Shown piece by piece: positions 31,795 through 43,353 of a stretch of 64,000 bases of DNA (positions are counted from its first letter, which is position 1; the number at the start of each line of letters is the position of its first letter). The notes beneath the pieces are model-generated. The model ran no database searches, had not been told where the DNA came from, and saw only the letters and a list, made by a program, of their open reading frames with translations. Origin of the DNA: Zea mays (Eukaryota; Streptophyta; Magnoliopsida; Poales; Poaceae); the NCBI RefSeq assembly GCF_902167145.1, contig NC_050104.1, positions 4,092,001 through 4,156,000 of the forward strand, written 5' to 3'. The position numbers and the translations under genes were made by a program.

Positions 31795-32345
31795 ATGAAC
31801 AATGTTAGAACCACCATGTTGGATGAATAAATGACCAAACAACCAAAATTAACTTTGTAAATCTTGAGAAGTTATAAAATTTTATAGTTGGCGACTTTTA
31901 GAGTTGAATTGAAGTTATCTTGCCAACGAAAACTAAGTCTGAACTCAAAAAAAATTAAAATTCAATTTTTTCAAATGATCTCAAATGGAAAACCCACCAA
32001 ACTGAAAGTTGTAGGTCTCGAAAAGTTATGAAACTTTGTAGTTGACAACTTTTTGATTTGAAATTATCTTGTCATGCAAACTATATTTGGACTCCAAAAT
32101 TTGAATTTTTCAAACGACCTCGGATGTAAAAACCATAAAAATGAAAGTTGTAGGTCTAAAATAGTTATTTCACTTTATAGTTGAAACCTTTTGATGTGAA
32201 ATCATCTTGTCATAGAAAAATATGTTTGAAGTTTTCAAATTTGAAACTCAAATTTTATAAACAACATCGGATGAAGAAACTACCAAAATGAATGTTGTAG
32301 TCTCAAAAGGTTATGCAACTTTGTAGTTAACAATTTTTTATTTAA
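31795..32345. repeat. Degenerate 140-158 bp repeats (CACTA-like remnant, right part)
   Basis: The phrase GAAAGTTGTAGGTCTC with a following TTATGAAACTTTGTAGTTGA recurs at about 32004, 32143 and 32290, with a more diverged copy near 31846. A related phrase lies left of Gypsy-B near 20040, so both sides once formed one repeat block. Such repeats occur inside grass CACTA elements; no terminus was found. Confidence 0.6.
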
Positions 32346-33390
32346 ATTCATTTAGTGCTTTAAACAATCAATTGACACTCTGTTTGTTATAATATGTGGG
32401 AAAGGAAAACGTAATATAGGCACAAGTGAGATAGGTGTGAGTGGTATGTTAGAGAATTTGACCTTGGCCCAAATAATAGTTTATATAAATCATAAATGTC
32501 CACTCACACATGCTTGGTATAGTGCAAACTTTAGTACCACATTGCTACTACAGGTGGAGTGAGGCCAACTTATATAGTTGAGTTGTCTCTGCCTAGTTGA
32601 AGGTATTGAGTAGAGGAAATGGGAGTAGTGTGTGTGTGTGTGTGCTCGCCTCGCCTCGCCGGGCCGAGCAATGGACACAGGCGTACGACATATGCGTGAA
32701 TGGTTCGACGATTTCTCGCTTTCGACCTTACGGGTGTGTGGCTTTCTTTTTCTACTTGATATTTTTTTTGCATTCATGGAGAAAATTGAGCTATCATGTT
32801 TTGGTAATCAATTATTTTCATATCGATTGTTATTGATTGATTGCTAGCCAATCACGTTAGTGTTGTGATTACTTGGTTGATTACTTGTCTGTTTTATTGC
32901 GTCGTGTGTACAGATTGGGGTGAGACGTCGTCCTCTGTATAGAACTTTCTCCTCCTCGCTCCAAAGCCATGTGCTACCTTCATCTTCTCCATTCACCGCC
33001 GACGTGCCATCGAGGTTTGGAGAGCAGGATCTCCGAAGCCTACATCCTCTCGTGTCACTGCACGTGGTAGGGGTCGGATTAGGTTTTTGGGAAGCGCCGT
33101 CGCGAATGCTCACTATTAGTCTACTTCCTCCACACCGATGTCGTCGTTTTTGTTAGTCTGCTTGTTCTACTTTTACGTTCTAGCGTCGACATGTCCACTA
33201 TAAGAATGTATATACTTTCTCTGTCGTTTGTTCTCATATTTCTTCAATCACTAGCACTAGATTATGGACTACTAGTGAGTTATTCATATATGAATCATGT
33301 TATTGTTCCTCTTATTATTGTCGTAGATAAATTTGGTCATCATTAAATTACTTTTATTTCCAACAATCCAAAAACCTGATAGGCATTTAG
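32346..33390. other. Interval without a recognised gene
   Basis: It contains a GT microsatellite at about 32628-32643, a GC-rich stretch 32645-32680, and exon-like GC-rich sequence at 32925-33110. No known domain could be recognised on either strand. Confidence 0.4.
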
Positions 33391-33891
33391 TGATGGCTAA
33401 TCACTCTGATGCGATGAAATCAGATAAGTTCGTTGGTGTGAATTTCTAGAGATGGCAGACAAGAGTCTATATGTGGCTCTTGACTATGGGCATGTTTTGG
33501 GTCATGACTAATCCCCCACACTACCTCTCGGATCTGAGAAAGAGGTGCATGAGTTTACTATGGCTGTGACAATTTTTGTCGGATGCATTCTTAGTGTTCT
33601 CTCCGACCAGTAGTGTGATGTTTATATGAGCATGAAGAGTGTTATTGAACTTTGAGAGGGCGCTCGAATATAAGTTCTCTGCCTCAGACGCTGGGCGCGA
33701 GCTGTATGTGATGGAGCAGTACCATGACTTTAGAATGGTTGATGACCATTCTGTCGTGGAACAGGCCCATGAGTTCCAACTTATTGTGGGGGAACTCAAA
33801 TAGCATGGACACGTCTTGCCTGATAAATTTGTAGCAGGTGGCATCAATGCCAAGTTGCCTTCGTCATGGAGGAACTTTGCTACAGCTCTGA
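33391..33891 (+). pseudogene. Copia gag fragment
   Basis: Translated in one frame with several stops it reads as a Copia gag N-terminal region: DKFVGVNF, MWLLTMGMFWV, GRELYVMEQYHDFRMVDD, and PDKFVAGGINAKLPSSW near the end. It breaks off after FATALN at about 33891. No LTR or pol lies beside it, so this is an isolated piece, inserted or picked up by the surrounding Mutator-like region. It is not related to the Sirevirus gags in this window. Confidence 0.7.
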
Positions 33892-34336
33892 ATTCACTTT
33901 CGTGTATAGTAAGTAGAATCCTCGACTATTCATTAATAGCCTCGAACAAAAGTAATATTTGTTATAGATATTTTTGTGTCTGGATTTGTTTTATGAGTAT
34001 AATCGGTAACAATGTCGTATATTCAGTAAAAACGTCAAATATTCAACAACAACATCAAATATAGATTTTTTGTATGAATTTGTTTTACGAGTATAGTTAG
34101 TAACAACGTCGAATATTCGGTAACAATGATCAACAGTTAGTAATATATATTCAAATGGGGTAACAATATACTGTATAGTAGTATATTATGGGCAATTGAT
34201 AACTATTTTTTTGAAGCTATCAGAATCAGTAATATAAACAATATTCAGTAACAACATAGATAAGTGAGTAACATATGAGGTATGGATATATATATGTTTT
34301 TTGTATCTGATTTTTTATGTTTCACTATAGGAGACA

Positions 34337-35423
34337 ATGTCTACATCTACTGAGCACAAGAATGAGTACTATGCTACAATGAGATGTGCTCGATCTTCTT
34401 TGAAAAATATTGTAGCTTTGATGCTAGATAGGCTAAAAGAAAGGGTAAAGCAGATAGGTTTCAGTTCATTATTGCAAATGAACATTGAAGCAATTAAGGA
34501 TCGAATCCTAGTTGGTCTCTTGTTGTCTAGTGTGTATGACTCTCCTTTACGCATCAAACTTGATGGACAGTCCTTGCCAACAACAGAGGTTGTTCAACTT
34601 ATTACCGGATTATAAGGGGGAAGACAAGTTCCTTGAGCTGGACTGCCAGATCTAGTTTTAGGTCAGTAACAATTACATCCACCCTTTTGGTTATTACACA
34701 TTTTTTCTTTTTCGTAGTTGCCACATATTCAGTATTTTTTCTACTAATTGGTTATGTATAGAAAATATGCGAGGAAAATGGAATGGTTAATATCTTTACA
34801 TATGACCATGCAAAGGGAATGTCTGCTTATAACAAGCTCAATTCGAAGGAGGTCCCTCGTTGGGTTGTTGAAAGAATGATCAACGAGCACAGAAATTATG
34901 GGGACGATAGGATTTTACAATGTTTCCTTGTTCTTGCAAGCAATTCTATTTTGTTTCTTTTGGCCATCTTGAATATATTTGGGAGTGATTTTGCCCCTGT
35001 CCATGTTTTGGAGACAACACTGCGGTATGATTGGTGCCGGGCTATTTGTAATGATCTCAATCTAAAGGCAGAGAAATTCAGGAGTGATCGTTGCATGAAA
35101 GCAACCAAACCCACTATCCAAGGATGTGTACTTTTTTCTGATCATAAGTTTTTATTTTTTACTCAGTAATATATATATATATGTTTGAATACATTGGCGA
35201 TTATGTGATTATGCATATTGGCAAATAGATTTTCCTATGTAACAAGATTTTTGTTTTTAATTTTATTATTTTTTAGATTTACTACCTCGACAACCTTCAA
35301 AATGGCATCACGCTTCCTGTGGTGACACCTCGGTGGGGTGTCTTCACCAGGAATATAATAAAATGCATCGTGGATCTTGCCAAAAGATACGACAGAGATG
35401 GAAAGGATTATACCATCCTTGCG
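34337..35423 (+). pseudogene. Plus-strand gene fragment, similar to genes carried by plant Mutator-like elements
   Basis: Coding-like pieces: 34337-34615 (MSTSTEHKNEYYATMRC), 34783-35120 (HVLETTLRYDWCRAICNDLN) and an exon 35277-35423 of 49 codons with clean splice signals (TTTTAG before IYYLDNLQNGITLP, GTAAGT after DYTILA). The IQGC...YYLDN pattern resembles the region found next to Ulp1-type C48 protease domains in plant transposon-borne genes; the protease domain itself is not visible. Dispersed CAGTAAYAAC motifs fill the presumed introns. It probably belongs to the same element as the minus-strand transposase. Function unknown. Confidence 0.4.
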
Positions 35424-35429
35424 GTAAGT

Positions 35430-36480
35430 AGACAAATGTAATAAGTAACAACATATATGATGGACATTGATTGCCCTGTAACAATATATTTAGTTAATTT
35501 TTGTACACTGTAAGAAATGTTTTTATGTACAAAACATGACAAATATTGTCACAATGTTCTATGTGGTGTATGGTCATATCAAAACATGGTGTTGTGTCAG
35601 TATGTGATGTATAAAACAATGTCTTTTCATCTGTCATACAATGTTCTATGTGGTGTATGGTCCAAAAATTACAATATTAGTGTTGTTTTTGTTTAATTTG
35701 ATGTGGTACTTTTTTACGGCAGCTACTGTCTTTGTTATGTAATAAAGTTTTTTTCCTTTTTATACTAGATGTGTTTTTGTTTGCAGTAAACATAGTACAG
35801 TAACTACAAAAATATCTATCAGTTCTGATTACACCATATTAGGAACTTTCAGTATTAAATTTTAAACGACTAGTAACAATTACACATAATTTCGGCGAGT
35901 ACACCATATTGTATTTTGTTAATGACTTGTCCCCGTCATCATCTGAAGGTGCACAAATATTCACATGTCATGTTCCTTTTAGCCGGCCTCTTGGTCTTTT
36001 GACCACTGGTTTTGTGACCGTTTGCATGTCGATGTATTTGTGTCATGTGTCATACAATCCACACTTCCTATATTTTCTTCTTTTTTCCGTCTATCACGTT
36101 GGAAGTGTGGGGGTGGAACATTTTCTCCAACCGGTAATAGTTTCTTCCTGCTGCCTTTTGTTGTCGACACTGGTGGTGCGGACGCTGAGACAACAACAAC
36201 ATCTACTCCGAGTGGCACAAGATCAGCTTGCTGCATTGTGCTTGATATGTCGTCTTCTAGAACAACATCGTGTGGTACAGCTTTAAGCACTACTAGTGCT
36301 TCTTGTATCATCGTCGTAGCTATCTCCATGACCTGTTTTTTGAAGTAATAAAATGTGAAGTAATCAGTAATACACAGTAACACGAAGCAATAAAATGTGA
36401 AGTATTCGGTAATACTCAGTAATACAATCCGAACTACTAATCAGTAAAAACTGTATACTTTTTTGTAAGTGATATACTTG
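35430..36480 (-). other. Mixed interval with a possible transposase C-terminal exon
   Basis: Mostly AT-rich with dispersed motifs. On the minus strand 36000-36340 encodes a stretch with TTKGSRKKLLPVGENVPPP, a Lys/Arg-rich tail of the kind that ends FAR1-type proteins, so it may be the last exon of the gene at 37220-39110. Support is weak. Confidence 0.3.
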
Positions 36481-37219
36481 TTCTGACATTATCGTGCATC
36501 TTTGTAGCTTGAAAACATATGCAAGGATTGACCTTGTTCTTCGGGCAAGTGTCACCACTAGCACCAAGAATGCTTTATCATGTCCGTCGAATCATGTCAG
36601 CACAATTGTGTTTCTTGTGTATCGTCACAATATGTACTTAGATGGAATTCGGTCGACAGATAGATGTGTCATGGGTCGAACTAAATATGGGCAGAATAGG
36701 TCTCACATTTTTTCCATACAATTATATGACTTCAATAATTATACAAGCAACTACTACATATCAAATCGCACATTCATTTTTTCTCACGTACTAGTATGTT
36801 CCAACGTCACACACTTGTTGTTAAAGATGGAATCTTCTGCATTTTGCGTATTGTAGATCACCCTTACTCTGAAGGTATGCACAATCCACAGGAAATCTAT
36901 TGGCACCTTTCTGTGTTCCACGAGGTAGTCTCAACGATGTGTATCCATATGCTTTGTTATTTGTTTTTTCCTTGATTCATTTGAGTTAGTAATAATTAGC
37001 TCTAGAAAATTCTTACATTTGTGTCCTCCTTGATGTCGAAAGCAATGCTTGATTCCAAAGTTCTCTGAATGTGTTGTACAATCGTCTAGTATACAATTTA
37101 CTGAGCTATATTTCCTAGCCATAGAAAGTGGACATTATGTTTTATGCCTACAATACCACACAAATTCAATCATTTATGTTTGGTATAAATTCCTTTTTTG
37201 GACCTCAGTAACAAATATT
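36481..37219. other. Interval without a recognised gene
   Basis: AT-rich sequence with short open frames on both strands. I could not assign any of them to a known domain; it may contain decayed exons of the minus-strand transposase. Confidence 0.3.
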
Positions 37220-39110
37220 TCAAATATTCAGCAATAACAAGACGGGCACACAATGAAGCCAACCCTGTGAGTAATAACATTCTCTGTCTTCATTCTCCCT
37301 AATATGGTCTAGCATCTCAGAGAATTTTCTAACAAACTCATGTACTGATATCCTGTTGTCCACGTAGCCACCTTTAACCATGGAGTTCATAGTTTCACTT
37401 CGCTGGGTCGGTTGGATTATTCCACAGAATATTTCATTAAAGAACGCACCTATCCACATCTTCCTTTCGTCGTACAATTTCTTCATCGTCACTTTTTCAT
37501 ACAGGTTGTAGTCACCCAACATTCTCTCCCATGCACTTTCAAACTCAGATGGTGTTAGAGGATGGTTTATAACTGTTGTAAGTCTCTCTTTCTGTCTTTC
37601 ATTTTGCTCATACATCTGATTAAGTGTATCTTTGTATTTTTTCAACATATGCCACCTGCAGAAACGGTGTGTTGTACTTTCAAATATATTGCTTATTGCC
37701 TTCTCCATCGCATTGTCTTGGTCTGCACATTTTTTAGTAAATAACAGAATGCTAGTCAGTAACAACGTTATATAATTTTAGTAAACAGTTGTACATTGTT
37801 CAGTAACAACATAAATAACTCGTTAGAGTAATGGGCAAAGTCTGAGTAATAATGTAACAATGTTTAGTAAAAAAATTACAAATTATATTAAAAATACGAG
37901 TATAGTAATTTTATGCCACTTACAATGATATATAGTTTAACACTCAGAAATAATGTTGCAAAGTGACCATTACATGCTCAGTAAAAAGTTGTAGAACGTA
38001 ATACCAATAAATATCGTTATTCGAATGTGTATGTTCGTTCATCTCTCAGCAATGCTTGAGCAAACACGACACACTAGAGTTGGTTGTTGCATCCAACGAA
38101 CATACGAGGGGCATGATGTACCTATTTGTTCTATACGTGGTATCGAAAGTAACGACATCCCCGAAATCTGATAATTACATACGATTGCAGCCAATCAGCT
38201 CATAACAGTTTTCATGTTACAAAAATAAAAAATGTGTTATTTTGTTCACATTTTTGTTACACACTATTGGTCACTTATTCTCAATTGTTGTATGCAATCA
38301 AAAACAAGGCAACATAATTTTAAAAAGTATTAACCTTTGTCCTCGAAGTGTTTTTCCTTCAAGATAACCTCTCAAGGACGAAGGTTAGGATGTAATCAAA
38401 TAAATCATATGAGAACATGACAATGAATGTATAAAGAACTTTACGAAGTTAAATGTGCTTACTCATCTCAAATGTTTTGGCACTTCATTTCTCCCTTCAT
38501 ACATACAAAGTTCACAATCGTACCTTCGGCTTCATGATACAAGGTAGCGCGAAGGAGCTTCGAAAATTGAATTACGCAGGGTTGTTACAACCGTCCAAAA
38601 GTACTTTATGCACGACACTGTTCATCTATTTATAGTGCAAAGGTACAACTTCGTATAAAATTACAAGTATATCCTCAAGACTTATACATATGGTTTTACA
38701 AATGACGTAGGGGTATTATTGTCTTCTATCTTTTATCATCTTGGCTACAGAACCTTGTGAATACCTTCTTCCGGCCTTGTCCAACTTCTGCCTTCGTCCT
38801 TGTATAGTTATGACGAAGCTAGTATTTTTGTCCCTTTTGTTGGTTTGTTCCGAAGGTATATAGTACCGAACATCTGCAACACTTAGAGATGCATTGAAAA
38901 ACGACGGTTAACTGTGTTTTTGAGGACCTCCGGAAGACGAAGGTCCCCAACACACACCTCTATAGTGACCTTGTTGGCTTGCGTGACTCTAGAAGACATT
39001 TCAGACGACATTTTTATCGTCAAATTGAAATGAGTAGTAGAACTTGGGGTTGTTCCATTTGTATTCATAAAAAACACTAGAGCTTTGGTATGTCATCCAC
39101 AACCTCCTTC
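37220..39110 (-). pseudogene. FAR1/Mutator-type transposase remnant, split by a solo LTR
   Basis: Three recognisable blocks in order. At about 38960-39080: NPKFYYSFQFDD, the start of the MULE catalytic region. At 38030-38195: FGDVVTFDTTYRTN, the first catalytic Asp block. At 37220-37765: ADQDNAMEKAI, HRFCRWHMLKKYK and RSETMNSMVKG, the second half of the fold. This is the FAR1/FHY3-like branch of the Mutator transposase family. Frame breaks and motif-filled gaps separate the blocks, and the solo LTR at 38265-38952 lies between the first two. The gene is dead as written. No SWIM zinc finger could be identified. Confidence 0.75.
38265..38952 (-). mobile_element. Solo LTR of a Gypsy family related to Gypsy-A
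   Basis: 688 bp, flanked by CACAC at 38260-38264 and 38953-38957. Ends read TATTGGTCACTTATTCTC (first TG now TA) and GGTCCCCAACA, matching the Gypsy-A LTR layout. It shares the block CACTGTTCATCTATTTATA, which is a minus-strand TATA box, and the CGAAGG-rich end. No internal sequence lies beside it, so it arose by recombination between two LTRs. Confidence 0.85.
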
Positions 39111-41349
39111 ATGACTAGCGTTGCACGCCTGTAATAATTTCACACCATGACAGAAGCAATAACATCCAATATCACTCAGTAACAATTTTAACTTAGTAAT
39201 ATTCGGTTACCAAAGCAGTAATACCTAGTTACAGTATATGGTCAGCAATAACATCAATATTGCCCAGTAATAAACCAACAATTACTCGGTAATAATTCAT
39301 TTTACTCAGTATAAGATAATCTAGTGGATCCGTATTTAACAGGAATACATAAAAAAGCGGTAATAACACCCTGTATCGTCCAGTAACAGTTTTTACTTAC
39401 TCAGTAATATTCAGTTACCAAAGCAGTAATATTTAGTTATGTTTTTGTTGTTCACCCACGTGAAACAGTAATTACCTGATTTGATCGTCCCTTTCTGATA
39501 TGGACTGGTTAGACGACACACCAACGAGTCTCTAAGAACACTCATGACGTTCACGTGTGACACTTTTGCACGATGCATACCATCTAGCATTTTGCAAACT
39601 TAGTTTCTCATAGCTTGTGTGCCCTCATCAGTTTTGTCATTGTTGGTGATCAAGTCAAAATATGGTTTTGCTTCAAGACGACCTTTTTTAAAAAAAAATG
39701 TGACATCCATCTTTTGTCATCATTGCGCACACCATTACTGAGCGCATATCAAGAGTTGGGACAAATTTGTTGGAGATCCTTGGGTCCTATAGTTTTCATG
39801 ATTTTTATATTCGAACACCTGTAATTGTGCAATACATCAGGAAACCATTAGATATCACCACAAAAAATAAAATTTACTTATGTGTATATACATTTCTTCT
39901 ACTGCTGGTGTTATTACCGTGGGTGGTGGCATTCCGGATGGAGGAGTCATTTGTTGCATGATGCCTATTTGGATCTCCTGACCAACACAACGGACTGACA
40001 ACCAATGGATCACTGGGCCTGAGCAACTATTGGGGTGGTGTTGTCTGCTGGTCTGATGGACTTATATCCAAGGCCCCATGTACCACTAGCTCTTGGTGTG
40101 GCATAGGAGTTGATGGAACCAGTTGTAAAAATAATGATCTTTGTGCTTGTTGCATACCGTGGACTTGATCCAACAATCGACATTGTTTTTTTCACTCAGT
40201 AACTCCTTATCTTTATCAGTTTTATCCTTTTTAGCAAACAATAATAACCCAACAGTAAAGATCATTGGATCTGTAATAACTATGTAATAACATTGCTATA
40301 ACTTTGTAACAAAACATACTTCGGTATTAACATTTATATGGCCTAGAAATAACCCATCAGTCTCAATCATTGACTCGGTAATAAATATGTAATAACATTA
40401 TTATCACTCAGTAACAAAACATATTTTGATAATAACATTTATATGGCCCAGTAATAACCCATAGGTCTCAGTGACTGACTCAGTAACATTCAGTTAACAA
40501 AGCAGTAATAACATTCATATGGCCTAGAAATAACCGAGCAATCCCTCGACAATAATTGATTATACATAGTATGAAAATAATCTATTGGATCCATATTTCA
40601 GTAATAACTCACCATCCTTAGTAACATTACCATCCTTAGTAACATTACCAACTCTCAGTAATAGTGTTAAATTTACAATCAGAAGTCAGAAGTAAACAAA
40701 GTAGTGGTTCAGTTGAGGTGGCATACCACAAAAATGAAATAACTGCATGATCGTAGTGTCGAGGAACGTACTAACAATCCTCTTTGCAGCCTCATCTTCT
40801 TAGATTTCGCGGCTCTCGAGCCAACAGCAGATGACGAATGCCGAGAAATGAACCCGTTGGCTCACGGTCAATGTTACTGACCGTCCATGGGTGCGCGCAA
40901 CGCGAATCAGAGCAGGCAAGGCGGCAGTAACGACATGTTTTTTTTGTTTTTAGGGTTATATCAGGATCGGAGGCCGCACACTTTTAATTGGTCGGGGTGA
41001 GAGGGTGTTCCCGCGTGTTGTTTTTTGCGCCTTTTTTTGGGATCCAAGCGTGTGCGTGGGTCGGGCTAGTCCGAGCATCAGGGTGCAGTTCGGTTTAGGT
41101 GAAGCTTCATCCTAGGTAACAAATAGCACAGGTATATATATATATTACAATTAGTTAGAATTGAGTTATATTGACTATAATTATAAAATGTTCAACCGAG
41201 TTGACTATTTTTTGTAGAATTTGAGCTAGATTGACTAAGTTACGCTACAGTAGCTATGTTGCACTATAGTTGAACTATATTAATTATTTTTTTAGAATTG
41301 AACTAAGTTAGCTAATTTTGCTAAATCAACTAAGTTTATATAGAATTAA
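39111..41349. other. Interval without a recognised gene
   Basis: It contains dispersed CAGTAAYAAC motifs to about 40700, a short minus-strand frame at 40010-40195 of unknown meaning, a GC-richer stretch at 40800-41100, and AT-rich sequence after 41110 in which TAGAATTGA and TTGACTA words recur at roughly 60-80 bp spacing. The last part continues beyond Sirevirus-2 at 50414. Confidence 0.35.
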
Positions 41350-42453
41350 TGAAAGTCTCCTAGAGGGGGGTGAATAGGGCGAATCTGAAATTTACAAACT
41401 TTAAGCACAACTACAAGTCGGGGTTAGCGTTAGAATTAAATTCGAGTCCGAAAGAGAGGGCGACGAAAAATCACAAGCAAATAAGACGAATGACACATTG
41501 ATTTTTTTTACCGAGGTTCAGTTCTTGCAAACCTTACTCCCCGTTGAGGTGGTCACAAAGACTAGGTCTCTTTCAACCCTTTCCCTCTCTCAAACGGTCA
41601 CTTAGACCGAGTGAGCTTCTCTTCTCAATCAAACGGGACACTAAGTCCCCACAAGGACCACCACACAATTGGTGTCTCTTGCCTTGGTTACAATTGAGTT
41701 GAACACAAGAAAGAAGGAAGAAGAAAAGCAATCCAAGCACAAGAGCTCAAATGAACACAAGTCTCTCTCTCACGAGTCACTATTTGATTGGAATGATCTT
41801 TGGACTTGGGAGAGGATTTGATCTCTTTGATTGTGTCTTGTATTGAATGTTATAGCTCTTGTAAGGTGTTTGAAGGCTGAAAACGGACACTGTTCGGTGC
41901 GCCAGCCACATCACCCGACCGTTAGGGTTCGACCGTTGGAGCTTCTGTCTTCTGGGCCACCGGACAGTCCGGTGGTGCACCGGACAGGTCCTGTAGACTG
42001 TCCGGTGCGCCTTCTGGCTCTGCTCTGACTTCTGCGCGCGCTGCCGCGCACTATAGCGCATTTAATGTCCTCTGCAGACGACTGTTAGCGCGAAGTAGTC
42101 GTTGCTCCGCTGGCACACCGGACAGTCCGGTGCTACACCGGACAGTCCAGTGAATTATAGAGGAGCGGCCCCCAGAATTCCCAAAGGTGGCAAGTTTGGA
42201 GTCGGGTTCCCTGGTGCACCGGACACTGTCCGGTGGCACACCGGACAGTCCGGTGCGCCAGACCAGGGCACACTTCGGTTGTCTTTTGCTCTCTTTGTTT
42301 GAACCCTTTCTTGGTCTTTTTATTGGTTTATTGTGAACCTTTGGCACCTGTAAAACTTATAATCTAGAGCAAACTAGTTAGTCCAATTATTTGTGTTGGG
42401 CAATTCAACCACCAAAATCAATTATGAAAAGGTGTAAGTCTATTTCCCTTTCA
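41350..42453 (-). repeat. 3' LTR of Sirevirus-2, with 111-bp deletion of its TATA region
   Basis: Compared with the right copy it lacks the stretch corresponding to about 49733-49843, which contains GGGGTATTTATAGCCCC (minus-strand TATA box) and one palindrome. The break is at AAAAC/GGACAC. Confidence 0.93.
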
Positions 42454-43353
42454 ATCTCCCCCTTTTTGGTGATTGATGCCAACACAATTCAAAGCAAATA
42501 TATAAGTGCAGAATTGAACTAGTTTGCATAGTGTAAGTGCAGAGGTTGCTTGGAATGAAACCAATAATCATTTCTACTAGATATGCATGGATGGTTTTCT
42601 TCTTATTTAAAATTTTGGACCACGCTTGCACCACATGTTTTGTTTTGCAAATGTTTTGGAAATTCTTTTTAAAGTCTTTTGCAAAATAGTCAAAGGTAAA
42701 TGAATAGGATTTTGAGAAGCATTTCCAAGATTTGAAATTTTCTCCCCCTGTTTCAAATGCTTTTCCTTTGACTAAACAAAACTCCCCATTAATGAAATCC
42801 TCCTCTTAGTGTTCAAGAGGGTTTTAGATAAATTTTGAAGAGGGTATACCAATTTGAAATTATATCAATAATAAGATACTAATTTGAAAATACTACTTTA
42901 AAAACAAATTGAAAGACTAAAATTTGTGAAATTGGTGGTGGTGCGGTCCTTTTGCTTTGGGCTAATACTCTCTCCCCCTTTGGCATGAATCGCCAAAAAC
43001 GGAGTCATTAGAGCCCTTCTAACTACTTTCTCCCCCTATGGTAAATAACATATGAGTGAAGATTATACCAAAGTTGGAGAGCGGTGTGGAGCGACGGCGA
43101 AAGATGAATAACCGATGGACTGGAGTGGAAGCCTTGTCTTCGCCGAAGACTCCATTTCCCCTTTCAATCTATGACTTTAGCATAAGATGCACTTGAGACC
43201 ACATTAGTCATAGCACATGAAAGAGACATGATCAAAGGTATATAAGTAAGCTATGTGTGCATAAAAAATCAATATTCCTAGAATCAAGAATATTTAGCTC
43301 ATCCCTAAATTTGGTAAATGTTTGCTCATCTAATGGCTTGGTAAAGATATCGG
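42454..43353 (-). other. Polypurine tract and repeated purine tracts of Sirevirus-2
   Basis: The true polypurine tract (plus strand ATCTCCCCCTTTTTGG, 42454-42469) abuts the LTR. Further CTCCCCC blocks lie near 42742, 42973 and 43032, and a shorter CTCCCC at 42782. The rest is AT-rich with no gene. Confidence 0.75.

Larger units (their letters stand above)
33900..40700. repeat. Dispersed short motif CAGTAAYAAC in non-coding parts
   Basis: Degenerate copies of CAGTAACAAC, GGTAACAATG or CAGTAATAACA, mostly on the plus strand, occur dozens of times in blocks at 33.9-34.3, 35.4-35.9, 36.3-36.5, 37.2-38.0, 39.1-39.5 and 40.2-40.7 kb. The coding-like pieces between them are free of it. Copies are not at a fixed period. 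Confidence 0.65.
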
